DNA of 33,000 nucleotides from an uncultured Mycoplasmatota bacterium (lineage in GTDB: Bacteria > Bacillota_I > Bacilli_A > RF39 > UBA660). The notes under the pieces were generated by a model that saw nothing but the letters and a program-made list of their open reading frames with translations, was not told the DNA's origin and searched no databases. Position numbers and translations under genes: made by a program. Of the stretch, positions 25,658 through 32,968 are shown in pieces; positions within the stretch are counted from its first letter, which is position 1; every line of letters begins with the position of its first letter. The stretch lies in the NCBI GenBank assembly GCA_946498975.1, contig CAMMQC010000018.1:1-33000 (forward strand). The letters run 5' to 3'.

Positions 25658-25945
25658 ATGGAGGAACTAGTAAAAGAAATAAAAAAATTAGAAGTATTAT
25701 TAGATAATAACTTAGGAATGCTTAAAGATAAAGTAGATTATATAATTAGTAATAAAATATCTGATAAAAAAGAAATAGAATTTACTTTAGATAATATATT
25801 AGATTTAGTATATTGGTATGGTGAGAATATAAAAGAATTATATTATAGTTTACTTGAATATTATAAAACTATTAATTTAAATAATGCTAGAGATTATGAA
25901 AATATTTATTTAGATATTATTGAAGGATGTGATGACAATGACTAA
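25658..25945 (+). CDS. Hypothetical small alpha-helical protein
   Basis: 95 aa from ATG 25658, with TGAGG five bases upstream; a TTG at 25643 is an unlikely alternative. I do not recognise it. It is Lys-, Glu-, Leu- and Asn-rich, starts with a helix-like EELVKEIKKLEVLLDNNLG, continues with IEFTLDNILDLVYWYGENIKELYYSLLEYY, and ends in acidic residues. There is no signal peptide or Cys. It overlaps the next gene by eight bases and belongs to the accessory unit leading to RhuM. A small toxin-antitoxin-like or phage-derived protein is possible but unsupported. Confidence 0.6.
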   Translation: MEELVKEIKKLEVLLDNNLGMLKDKVDYIISNKISDKKEIEFTLDNILDLVYWYGENIKELYYSLLEYYKTINLNNARDYENIYLDIIEGCDDND

Positions 25946-26339
25946 AATAAATAGTGTTAAAGAAATAAAAAAGTTAATCGATAAATTAATTATACCTGGA
26001 TATCATTATAAAACTAATTTTAGTTGTCCTGACTTTTTAGTAGATGTTGAATCAAAATTTATAATAATTGCAAAACCAGTTTGTACTGATAAAGATTTTC
26101 ATTATGAATTTATTTTAGATACACAGTTTTTATCTGAAAAGGAGATAAATTATCAAGAACTAGTAATGATAAAGAATATTATTGAAGTTTTAGAAGAAAA
26201 TAAAAATTTTATTTTGAAAAGATTAAAGAAATATACCGTGGATGAATATAAAGAAGAATTAAGATTAAGAGAAGAAAAAAGCAGGAAAATTCTTTTAGCT
26301 TTAGATAATTATATTAAAACTAGAGAAATGTATTATTAA
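25938..26339 (+). CDS. Hypothetical protein
   Basis: About 133 aa. ATG 25938 and ATG 25932 are both plausible after GAAGGA at 25922-25927. Not recognised. The N-terminus NSVKEIKKLIDKLIIPGYHYKTNFSCPDFLVDVESKFIIIAKPVCTDKDFHYEFILD looks like a small alpha/beta domain, and the C-terminal half is a charged helix (EEYKEELRLREEKSRKILL-like). It overlaps the preceding gene by eight bases and is 17 bases from the RhuM gene, suggesting one transcript. No nuclease or DNA-binding motif was seen. Confidence 0.6.
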   Translation: MTKINSVKEIKKLIDKLIIPGYHYKTNFSCPDFLVDVESKFIIIAKPVCTDKDFHYEFILDTQFLSEKEINYQELVMIKNIIEVLEENKNFILKRLKKYTVDEYKEELRLREEKSRKILLALDNYIKTREMYY

Positions 26340-26356
26340 AGAAAGGAAGTGTTAAT

Positions 26357-27391
26357 ATGAGTGAATTAAAAGAACAAAATGACTTATTAATTTACAAAGA
26401 TGAAAATGATAATATTATAGTAGATGCGATATATAAAGAGGAAACATTATGGCTAACTCAAAAAGGAATGTCAAAAGTATTTGATTGCACTACAGACAAT
26501 ATATCATATCATTTAAAAAATGTTTTTAAAACGAAAGAATTAAAAGAAAATTCAGTTACCGAGGAATCCTTGGTAACTGCTTCTGATGGTAAAAACTACA
26601 AAACTAAAATATATAACTTAGATGCTATTATCGCTGTTGGGTATAGAATTAATTCAAAAAAAGCGACCAATTTTAGAATTTGGGCTACTAAAGTATTAAA
26701 AGATTATATGATTAAGGGATTCGCTTTAAATGATGAGAGATTTATTAAAGGTAATAAACATGATGCAAAATATTTTGATGAATTACTTGAAAGAATAAAA
26801 ACTATTAGAGTTAGTGAAAGAATGGCTTATCAAAAAATAACTGATTTATTTATTGCGACTTCAACAGATTATAATCCTAAGAGTGAAGAAGCATACACTT
26901 TCTTTAAAATAGTTCAAAATAAACTTCATTATGCAATTTCTGGACATACTGCGGCGGAACTTATATATAGTAGAGCAGATGCTTCTAAAGAACATATGGG
27001 ACTTACTAATTGGAAGAATTCTCCAGATGGTTTAATATATAAATATGATGTAAGTATTGCTAAAAATTATTTATCTGAAGAAGAACTATCTAAATTAAAT
27101 GATTTAACTAATTTATTTTTAGTATTTGCCGAAGATGAAGCGAAAGAAAGACATGTTATGACTATGAAAAATTGGATTGATGCAACAGATGATTTATTAA
27201 AGTTTAGAAGAAAAAAAGTATTAAGTAATGCAGAAAGTATTTCTCATAAAGAAGCAGTAGACAAAGCAGAAAGAGAGTATGAAAAATATAGAGTTATCCA
27301 AGATCAAGAATATATTTCTTCTATGGATGAATTCTATAAGAAATATTTAGAAGAAAATAATAAATTAAATGATAAAAAATCTGGAAATTAA
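26357..27391 (+). CDS. RhuM-family (virulence-associated) protein
   Basis: 344 aa. The layout is that of the RhuM family: N-terminal DNA-binding-like domain (LWLTQKGMSKVFDCTTDNISYHLKNVF), a variable linker (KENSVTEESLVTASDGKNYKTK), then the highly conserved IYNLDAIIAVGYRINSKKATNFRIWATKVLKDYMIKGFALND, the middle YFDELLERIKTIRVSERMAYQKITDLF, and a helical C-terminus. RhuM proteins are related to KilA-N/BRO-type phage proteins; their biochemical role is unknown, and they occur in pathogenicity islands, prophages and defence regions. An inverted repeat lies in the linker (26553-26579). Strong ribosome binding site AAAGGAAG. Its location between lepB and rbgA marks inserted DNA. Confidence 0.87.
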   Translation: MSELKEQNDLLIYKDENDNIIVDAIYKEETLWLTQKGMSKVFDCTTDNISYHLKNVFKTKELKENSVTEESLVTASDGKNYKTKIYNLDAIIAVGYRINSKKATNFRIWATKVLKDYMIKGFALNDERFIKGNKHDAKYFDELLERIKTIRVSERMAYQKITDLFIATSTDYNPKSEEAYTFFKIVQNKLHYAISGHTAAELIYSRADASKEHMGLTNWKNSPDGLIYKYDVSIAKNYLSEEELSKLNDLTNLFLVFAEDEAKERHVMTMKNWIDATDDLLKFRRKKVLSNAESISHKEAVDKAEREYEKYRVIQDQEYISSMDEFYKKYLEENNKLNDKKSGN

Positions 27392-27655
27392 GGATATATG
27401 AATTAGAAAAATACATTTAATATTTAAATAGGTTTAATGATGAAGTCTTTACCTAATAGTAATGAAGTTTAATAAAATTCGGTCGTCGAGGCTGACTAAA
27501 TTAAATTAATTTGATAAAATAAATACAATATGAAGAAATAATTGGATTGTTGAGGTTAACAAGCTAACCTGTAATTAAAAGTAAAAATAGTAAATTTAAT
27601 GTGCTTGGTCATTTTGTTGGTTTCAACAAAATGATAGAAAAGGAAAGTGGTTTAA

Positions 27656-27748
27656 ATGAATGAAAATAAGCAAATAGTGCAATGGGCGAGCCACATTTAT
27701 GCCAAACCACCTCTAAACCCTTATAAAATAAGGGAATTAGAAAAATGA
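27656..27748 (+). CDS. Possible 30-aa small ORF
   Basis: ATG at 27656 preceded by AAAAGGAAAG at a long spacing of about 10. It runs 30 codons to TGA: begins MNENKQIVQWASHIYAKPP and ends with KIRELEK. It has balanced composition and no repeats, but the length gives no statistical weight. It may be a fragment of a lost gene. The palindromic 17-mer forms its last third. Confidence 0.2.
   Translation: MNENKQIVQWASHIYAKPPLNPYKIRELEK
27718..27734. repeat. Palindromic 17-mer CCCTTATAAAATAAGGG, copy 2
   Basis: Identical to 897-913 beside the insertion sequence; with the three preceding As the match is 20 nt. It lies in the gene-poor stretch before dinD. Confidence 0.75.
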
Positions 27749-27940
27749 GTTCTTACACATTTTCGCAAAATATGCTAAATTTTATTGATTTCCATAAAAA
27801 ATATAATCATGATATAATTAGTAAGAATTTTATTGTATTTGAGTAGTCAAAATGAGTAATTATTATTGATGAAAAAAGTATAGCATGACATAAATATGTT
27901 AGCGAATAATTAAAATTGTGATAGTAGATTGGAGGTAGTG

Positions 27941-28801
27941 ATGAAGAAAATTGATAATAATTATACTAACAATATTTTTGAAGATATAAAACATATTGAT
28001 GAATATGGAAATGAGTACTGGTTTGCTCGTGATTTGCAAAAAGTTTTAGAATATAAGGATTGGAGAAATTTTTTAAAAGTTTTAGATAAAGCAAAGGAAG
28101 CTTGTTGCAATTCTAGATTTAACGTGGATGAACAACTTGTTGAGGTCAACAAGTTGTCAAAAAGAAACAATAATGCTATTGTTAATATACAAGATTATAA
28201 ATTATCGAGATATATATGTTATTTGATAGTTCAAAATGCCGATCCAAGTAAGGAAGTGGTTGCTTTAGGTCAAACTTATTTTGCTGTTCAAACAAGAAAA
28301 CAAGAAATTACTGAACAAGAATATGATTCTTTATCAGATGATGAGAAAAGATTTTATCAAAGAAAGTTAACTAGACGAGGAAATTATACATTACAAAAAG
28401 TAGCCTCATCTGCAGGAGTTAAAAATATGGCCGAGTTTCATAATGCAGGATATAGAGGATTATATAATGGTGAAACTGCTGATGATATTTTCAAGAGGAA
28501 AAAATTACGTTATAGAGAAGATATTTTAGATAATATGAATGAGGATGAATTAGTAGCAAATTTGTTTAGAATCAATCAAACAAAACAAAAACTTTTAAGA
28601 GATAATATTCAAGGCGAAAATAATGCCAAAAACGTACATTATGAAGTAGGTAAAAAGGTAAGAAAAGCAATTGCCGATATTGGTGGTATGATGCCTGAAG
28701 AAATGCCAACACCAAAAAAGAGTTTGAAAGAACTTGAAAGGGAAAAGAAACAGCTAGCAGATAAGAAAAAGAGAAAATTAGTAGCGGAAACAATAGAGTA
28801 A
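27941..28801 (+). CDS. dinD: DNA damage-inducible protein D (DinD)
   Basis: 286 aa from ATG 27941, with GGAGGTAGTG directly upstream (the frame opens earlier without support). Recognisable DinD features are the N-terminal BRO-N-like domain EYWFARDLQKVLEYKDWRNFLKVLDKAKEAC, the hallmark YKLSRYICYLIVQNADPSKEVVALGQTYFAVQTRKQE, and the C-terminal LTRRGNYTLQKVASSAGVKNMAEFHNAGYRGLYNGETADDI. E. coli DinD is SOS-induced and inhibits RecA filament activity; family members are often encoded on mobile DNA. No LexA-type box was recognised upstream. A perfect inverted repeat (28133-28156) lies in the variable linker DEQLVEVNKLSK. Only 13 bases separate its stop from the rbgA start, so rbgA is probably expressed with it. 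Confidence 0.93.
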   Translation: MKKIDNNYTNNIFEDIKHIDEYGNEYWFARDLQKVLEYKDWRNFLKVLDKAKEACCNSRFNVDEQLVEVNKLSKRNNNAIVNIQDYKLSRYICYLIVQNADPSKEVVALGQTYFAVQTRKQEITEQEYDSLSDDEKRFYQRKLTRRGNYTLQKVASSAGVKNMAEFHNAGYRGLYNGETADDIFKRKKLRYREDILDNMNEDELVANLFRINQTKQKLLRDNIQGENNAKNVHYEVGKKVRKAIADIGGMMPEEMPTPKKSLKELEREKKQLADKKKRKLVAETIE

Positions 28802-28814
28802 GGAAGTGATAAAA

Positions 28815-29696
28815 ATGGATAATAAAGAGAAAAGTTTGGCATCACAGCGTATCGGGTGGTATCCAGGCCATATGGCTAAAACTAAAAGAGAAATAAGAGA
28901 AAAGATTAATTTAATAGATATAATCTATGAAGTAATTGATGCAAGAATGCCTATATCATCTAAAATCAAAGATATAGATGATTTAATTAAAGATAAGCCC
29001 AGAATACTAATAATGACTAAGTATGATTTATGTGATAAAAAAGAAACTGATAAATTTATTAGTTATTATGAGAGTCTTGGCTATATTGTAGTACCAGTTG
29101 ATTTAGCAAATAATAAGAATGTTAAAGAAGTTCTAAACTTGAGTGAAAGTGTTAGTAAAGAACTTAATGAAAAAAGAAAATCTAAGGGCTTAAAACCTCG
29201 TAACTTAAGAGCCTTAATTATAGGTATACCTAATGTAGGAAAGAGTACCTTAATTAATAGATTAGTAGGTAAGAAAGCAGCAGGTGTAGGTAATAAGCCA
29301 GGTTTTACTAAAAGCCTTTCTTGGATTAGAATTAATAAAGATATAGATTTACTAGATTCACCTGGTATTTTATGGCCTAAATTAGAAGATCAATATGAAG
29401 CAAGGATACTTGCCATATTTTCATCTATTAAAGAAGAAATACTCAATAAAGAAGATTTAGCTCTCTTCGCTATAGATATTCTAACTAAACTATATAAAGA
29501 AAAGTTAGAAAGTCGTTATAATATCAAAGTAGATAATATGACTAACATAGAAATAATGGAAGAAATTGCAAAGAAAAGAGGCTGTGTTACTAAAGGTAAT
29601 ATTATTGATTATGAGAGAGTATCTAGTATTATTTTAAATGATATTAAAAACAATGCTTTTAAAGAAATAACTTTAGATAGATTAGAAAAAGACTAG
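28815..29696 (+). CDS. rbgA: Ribosome biogenesis GTPase RbgA (YlqF)
   Basis: 293 aa from ATG 28815; AAGGAAG lies about eight bases upstream, and the in-frame GTG at 28806 overlaps that site. It is a circularly permuted GTPase: G4 TKYD at 68-71, then G1 GIPNVGKST at 137-145, and G3 DSPG at 181-184. The N-terminal IGWYPGHMAKTKREI and ARMPISS segments are signatures of the family. RbgA drives late 50S assembly, which fits its usual closeness to rplS. Here it is separated from rplS-lepB by accessory genes and follows dinD. A strong terminator overlaps its end; rnhB, the common next gene, is absent. Confidence 0.96.
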   Translation: MDNKEKSLASQRIGWYPGHMAKTKREIREKINLIDIIYEVIDARMPISSKIKDIDDLIKDKPRILIMTKYDLCDKKETDKFISYYESLGYIVVPVDLANNKNVKEVLNLSESVSKELNEKRKSKGLKPRNLRALIIGIPNVGKSTLINRLVGKKAAGVGNKPGFTKSLSWIRINKDIDLLDSPGILWPKLEDQYEARILAIFSSIKEEILNKEDLALFAIDILTKLYKEKLESRYNIKVDNMTNIEIMEEIAKKRGCVTKGNIIDYERVSSIILNDIKNNAFKEITLDRLEKD

Positions 29697-29720
29697 AATT
29701 TGGAGGTTTCTAGTCTTTTT
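29686..29720 (+). terminator. rbgA terminator
   Basis: Perfect 13-bp stem AAAAAGACTAGAA (29686-29698) / TTCTAGTCTTTTT (29708-29720), overlapping the stop codon. Confidence 0.88.
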
Positions 29721-30033
29721 ATGGGAGATGAACTTCGAAAGGAATTTTGTTTATTATGATTTTTTAATAAAGGAGTGATACATTCCTGGAAAAAAATCAA
29801 AAATATAAAATTAATGAAAAGAAAATTGGTTATACACATATCTATTTCATAATAAACTTTTCTCCTTTCGCTATCACTATAACATATAGAGTTATTCTTT
29901 GCAAAAAGTGAATTTTCAAAATTCAGAACAAAAACAGGTTGAAAATTGGTCAAAAAGGCCTTTTTCTCCTAAAATTCGAGTGAAAAATACTTCGAATTTT
30001 TAAAATTCATACTTTTTTAAAAAAATATAAAAA
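29721..30033. other. Intergenic region rich in palindromes, no gene seen
   Basis: Between rbgA and rpsT. It contains TGAATTTTCAAAATTCA (29909-29925, also at 32829-32845), the 14-nt palindrome AAAAAGGCCTTTTT (29953-29966), and an inverted repeat AAAATTCGA / TCGAATTTT near 29971-30002. Short open frames here have no ribosome binding site and look random. Confidence 0.6.
29909..29925. repeat. 17-nt palindrome TGAATTTTCAAAATTCA, copy 1
   Basis: 8-bp arms around a central C. An identical copy lies at 32829-32845. Both lie in long intergenic regions, and both are followed within about 45 bases by AAAACAGGT or a near copy. Confidence 0.7.
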
Positions 30034-30068
30034 AAAGAAATGTGCGTGTACACTATCCACATTTCTTT
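30034..30068 (-). terminator. rpsT terminator (minus strand)
   Basis: 11-bp stem formed by 30034-30044 and 30058-30068. Read leftwards, the helix AAAGAAATGTG/CACATTTCTTT is followed by a T-run. It overlaps the rpsT stop codon. Confidence 0.85.
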
Positions 30069-30333
30069 ATCTTTCCATAGCATTTACTGCTTTAGTAAGT
30101 CTTGATTTTAATCTAGCAGCTTTATTCTTATGAACTAATCCACTAGTGCAAGCCTTATCAACTCTTTGTAATGCAATGTTTAATTTATTAGATGCTTCTT
30201 CTTTATTACCTGTGCTTACTGCTTTTTCACAATTCTTAATAGCAGTTCTCATACTAGATTTAACTAAAGTATTAACATCTGCTTTTCTAGCATTACTACG
30301 TACTCTTTTCTTAGCACTTCTAATATTTGGCAT
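30067..30333 (-). CDS. rpsT: 30S ribosomal protein S20
   Basis: 88 aa, reading MPNIRSAKKRVRSNARKADVN and ending KNKAARLKSRLTKAVNAMER, a standard S20 with its basic N-terminus and three-helix bundle. GAGGTG precedes the ATG at the right distance. It is divergent from gpr, and rpsT-gpr-spoIIP-lepA neighbourhoods are common in spore-forming Firmicutes. It has its own promoter and terminator. Confidence 0.97.
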   Translation of the reverse strand: MPNIRSAKKRVRSNARKADVNTLVKSSMRTAIKNCEKAVSTGNKEEASNKLNIALQRVDKACTSGLVHKNKAARLKSRLTKAVNAMER

Positions 30334-30363
30334 GTTTTCACCTCACTTTTTGTAAACAATCTA

Positions 30364-30392
30364 ATTTTACCAAATAATAGTATATTTTGCAA
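30364..30392 (-). promoter_or_regulatory. rpsT promoter (minus strand)
   Basis: Read leftwards: -35 TTGCAA (30392-30387), 17-bp spacer, -10 TAAAAT (30369-30364), about 30 bases before the rpsT start. Confidence 0.65.
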
Positions 30393-30454
30393 ATATTTTT
30401 GTACTTTTTGTTAATAATATAAAAAGAAAATAAAATTGAAAGGTAGTGTTTTTT

Positions 30455-31471
30455 ATGCATGAAGTAGATTTAAGTAAATATAGGATTAGAACAGACTTAA
30501 TAGTTGAACATCTTAGTAACTTTAAAGAATATGAAAAACATGAGGAACTATATAAAGATATTAAAATAGAAACTATCACCTTAGATAAAGATAGTGCTAA
30601 ACTAATCTCTAAAAAAGAAGGAATCTATAAGACTATTTATTTTGAAGATGTTACAGATGAGGCTAATTTTAATAATTTGTTAAACACAACTATTAAAGCT
30701 TTAAAAGACTTATTAAATAGTATCAATATCAAAGATAGTTACAGTTGTTTAATCGTAGGGCTTGGAAATAGAAAGGCAACACCTGATGCTTTAGGACCAT
30801 TAACAGTAGATTCTATTAAAATAACAAGACAGATAGTAGAGTTAGGGCTACCATTAGATAATAAATATAGAGTTATTTCATCACTAATACCAGGAGTTAT
30901 GGGTACAACAGGTATTGAAACTAAAGAAATAATAGAAGGAGTAATAGAAAAAACGAAACCAGATTTTCTAATCGTAATAGATGCCCTTGCTGCCTCAAGT
31001 CTTGAACGTATTAATAAAACAATACAAATAACAGATACAGGTATACATCCAGGTAGTGGTCTTTTAAATAATAGATTTGAAATTAGTAAAGAAACTCTAG
31101 GTATACCTGTAATCGCTATTGGTATACCAACAGTTGTAGATGCAACAACTATAGTTAGTAATACTATTAACTATATCTTTAGACACTTCTCTTATGAAAA
31201 AGAAAATATTAATAATAGTAAATTAAAGTTAGTCCCTCCAAGTAGTAGAGATTATAAAAGTCATGATAAAACTTTAAACAGGGAAGAAAGAGAAGAAGTC
31301 ATGGGTCTAATAGGCAATTTATCAGAAGAAGAGATTAAGACCTTAATTACAGAAGTCTTAACACCTCTAGGCTATAATCTTTTAGTAACTCCTAAAGAAA
31401 TAGACTTTGTTACCCAAAAGTTAAGTCTTCTTTTATCTAAAGCTTTAAATAAAAGTCTAGAATTAAACTAA
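30455..31471 (+). CDS. gpr: Germination (spore) protease GPR
   Basis: 338 aa from ATG 30455 (GAAAGG about 11 bases upstream; a GTG at 30446 sits too close to it). The N-terminal RTDLIVEH is like the propeptide start of GPR, which cleaves itself. The core IVGLGNRKATPDALGPLTVDS, SSLIPGVMGTTGIETKEII, PDFLIVIDALAASSLERINKTIQITDTGIHPGSGLLNNR and IGIPTVVDATTIV are hallmark segments with the proposed catalytic Asp residues. GPR degrades small acid-soluble spore proteins during germination, so the organism or its ancestors sporulate. No clear sigma-G promoter was recognised. It is followed by spoIIP in the same direction, 53 bases on. Confidence 0.96.
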   Translation: MHEVDLSKYRIRTDLIVEHLSNFKEYEKHEELYKDIKIETITLDKDSAKLISKKEGIYKTIYFEDVTDEANFNNLLNTTIKALKDLLNSINIKDSYSCLIVGLGNRKATPDALGPLTVDSIKITRQIVELGLPLDNKYRVISSLIPGVMGTTGIETKEIIEGVIEKTKPDFLIVIDALAASSLERINKTIQITDTGIHPGSGLLNNRFEISKETLGIPVIAIGIPTVVDATTIVSNTINYIFRHFSYEKENINNSKLKLVPPSSRDYKSHDKTLNREEREEVMGLIGNLSEEEIKTLITEVLTPLGYNLLVTPKEIDFVTQKLSLLLSKALNKSLELN

Positions 31472-31524
31472 TTCGACATAATTTTAATAACTCTTTTATT
31501 ACTATGTAGTAAAGGAGATTTCTT

Positions 31525-32502
31525 ATGAAGAAAAAGTTTATATCAAAGAATAAAAAAACTAAGAAAATAAAACCTAAAATCATTCTATTCTTTATTATGA
31601 TTTTTTCTTCGTTTGTCATAACTATTAAAGCTTTATCTAAATATAATTTACCTTATCAAAATAGTGATTTAGTAAACTTTTTAATAGAAAATAATAATCC
31701 TTTTATTGTTAATAGTAAATCTAACTATAGTTACTTTCATCAAATTATGACTAAATTAATTGATTTAAATTTAAGTGATCCTCTTTCAATATTAGATACT
31801 AATTTTAAAGGGTTAACTAAAAAAGTAAATGTAGAGGAGAAAGAAGTTAAAAAAGTAAGTAACAAAGATGTTGTTAATGAAGAAGAACCTACTATTTATT
31901 TATATAATTCTCATGATACAGAAGAGTATAAACCATCATCTTTTGCAGAGTATAGTGTAATGCCAACAGTTAAACTATCAGATTATGTTTTAAAAGAAAA
32001 ATTAGAAGATAATGGTTTTAGTGTGTTAATAGAAGAACAAACAATAAGTAGTATTAGAAGTAGTTTAGGACTTAATTATGCTGGAAGTTATACTGCTAGC
32101 AGAGTCTTAATGGAACAAGCGAAAGAGAATTATCCTAGTTTAATTTATTTTATAGACTTACATAGAGATTCCTTATCTCATGATAAGACAACTCTAACTT
32201 ATAATGATAAGAACTATGCTAAAGTAATGTTTTTAGTAGGATTAGAAAATCCTAATTATCAGGGAAATTTAGATTTCAGTACCAAAATAAGTGAGATGAT
32301 AAATGCTAAAATACCAGGACTATCTAAAGGAATATACAAAAAAGAAGGGGAAGGGGTAAACGGTGTTTATAACCAAGATTTTTCTAATAGAACTATTCTA
32401 ATAGAAGTAGGAGGACCAGAAAATACTATAGATGAAGTCTATGAGACTCTTTTAGTTTTAAGTGAAGTGCTAACAGAGGTGATAAATAATGACCAAAACT
32501 AA
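31525..32502 (+). CDS. spoIIP: Stage II sporulation protein P
   Basis: 325 aa. A basic N-terminus (KKKFISKNKKTKKIKPK) is followed by one membrane helix about residues 19-37 (IILFFIMIFSSFVITIKAL), then a linker and the amidase/endopeptidase domain with PTIYLYNSHDTEEYKPSS (zinc His), FIDLHRDS (second His region) and a C-terminal ILIEVGGPENTIDEVYETLLVL segment. SpoIIP with SpoIID and SpoIIM degrades septal peptidoglycan during engulfment. AAAGGAG precedes the ATG. It overlaps the next gene by 14 bases. Confidence 0.95.
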   Translation: MKKKFISKNKKTKKIKPKIILFFIMIFSSFVITIKALSKYNLPYQNSDLVNFLIENNNPFIVNSKSNYSYFHQIMTKLIDLNLSDPLSILDTNFKGLTKKVNVEEKEVKKVSNKDVVNEEEPTIYLYNSHDTEEYKPSSFAEYSVMPTVKLSDYVLKEKLEDNGFSVLIEEQTISSIRSSLGLNYAGSYTASRVLMEQAKENYPSLIYFIDLHRDSLSHDKTTLTYNDKNYAKVMFLVGLENPNYQGNLDFSTKISEMINAKIPGLSKGIYKKEGEGVNGVYNQDFSNRTILIEVGGPENTIDEVYETLLVLSEVLTEVINNDQN

Positions 32503-32812
32503 TTTAGCAAGACTTATTGTTTTAATATTAGTATTTCTTTTCTTTGTCCTATATTTTATGCAAGCATCAGGTTATAATGAATACACAAGAAATAGAGAGA
32601 ATATGTTAACAGAAGAACAGATAAAAGAGTATGAGGAAGATATAGAAGCGGGTAAGGATGTTACTATAAAAGATTATCTTAATAAAGATAAAGTTAATTA
32701 TGAAAACAAAGTATCAGAACTAGGATTAGACTTATCTCGCTTAATAGAAGACATTTTTAATAAAGGTATGAATACTTTCTTTGAGATGTTGAATGAAGCA
32801 GTATCATCTTAA
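32489..32812 (+). CDS. Small single-pass membrane protein next to spoIIP
   Basis: 107 aa, not recognised. One N-terminal membrane helix about residues 7-26 (ARLIVLILVFLFFVLYFMQA) is followed by a charged region (NRENMLTEEQIKEYEEDIEAGKDVTIKDYLNKDKVNYENKVSELGLDLSRLIEDIF) and an amphipathic C-terminal helix. The short lumen-facing domain and the 14-base overlap with spoIIP suggest a sporulation-linked membrane protein. GAGGTGA inside spoIIP serves as ribosome binding site. Function unknown. Confidence 0.75.
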   Translation: MTKTNLARLIVLILVFLFFVLYFMQASGYNEYTRNRENMLTEEQIKEYEEDIEAGKDVTIKDYLNKDKVNYENKVSELGLDLSRLIEDIFNKGMNTFFEMLNEAVSS

Positions 32813-32828
32813 AAAAATAAAATTTATA

Positions 32829-32845
32829 TGAATTTTCAAAATTCA
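32829..32845. repeat. 17-nt palindrome TGAATTTTCAAAATTCA, copy 2
   Basis: Identical to 29909-29925. It lies between the small membrane protein gene and a terminator-like hairpin. Confidence 0.7.
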
Positions 32846-32871
32846 AGCTAATATGAGAGTGAATATTGTAG

Positions 32872-32910
32872 AAAACAGGTGTTTTGAGGTAATTTTCCAC
32901 CTGTTTTTCT
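32872..32910 (+). terminator. Terminator after the spoIIP unit
   Basis: 10-bp stem AAAACAGGTG (32872-32881) / CACCTGTTTT (32898-32907) followed by T/C-rich sequence. Confidence 0.7.
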
Positions 32911-32968
32911 TTTGAATTTTCAATTTTCTCTTTTTGATTTAATTCTCTTGTTATGTTAGAGTTAAATC

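Larger units (their letters stand above)
27392..27940 (+). other. Gene-poor stretch with decayed sequence and small palindromes
   Basis: No gene longer than 30 codons is supported over about 550 bases. Seen here: GTCGAGGCTGAC (27485-27496); TTGTTGAGGTTAACAA (27547-27562), whose frame would read IVEVNKLT, like LVEVNKLS in DinD; an 11-bp perfect hairpin with arms TCATTTTGTTG (27609-27619) and CAACAAAATGA (27624-27634); a GTGGTTT (27647-27653) / AAACCAC (27704-27710) pairing; the 17-mer CCCTTATAAAATAAGGG (27718-27734) shared with the insertion sequence; and a TATAAT box at 27813-27818. It looks like remnants of a lost gene or element between RhuM and dinD. Confidence 0.6.

Noticed and set aside
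27600-27740. Structured regulatory RNA or type III antitoxin RNA between RhuM and dinD
   Set aside because: Hairpins exist, but there are no tandem repeats, no toxin partner and no known RNA class; kept only as palindromes.
29693-29953. Minus-strand 86-aa frame between rbgA and rpsT
   Set aside because: Overlaps the rbgA terminator, lacks a ribosome binding site and recognisable motifs.
30370-30445. Sigma-G promoter for gpr
   Set aside because: A GTATA at 30380-30384 has no CATNNTA-like -10 at proper spacing.
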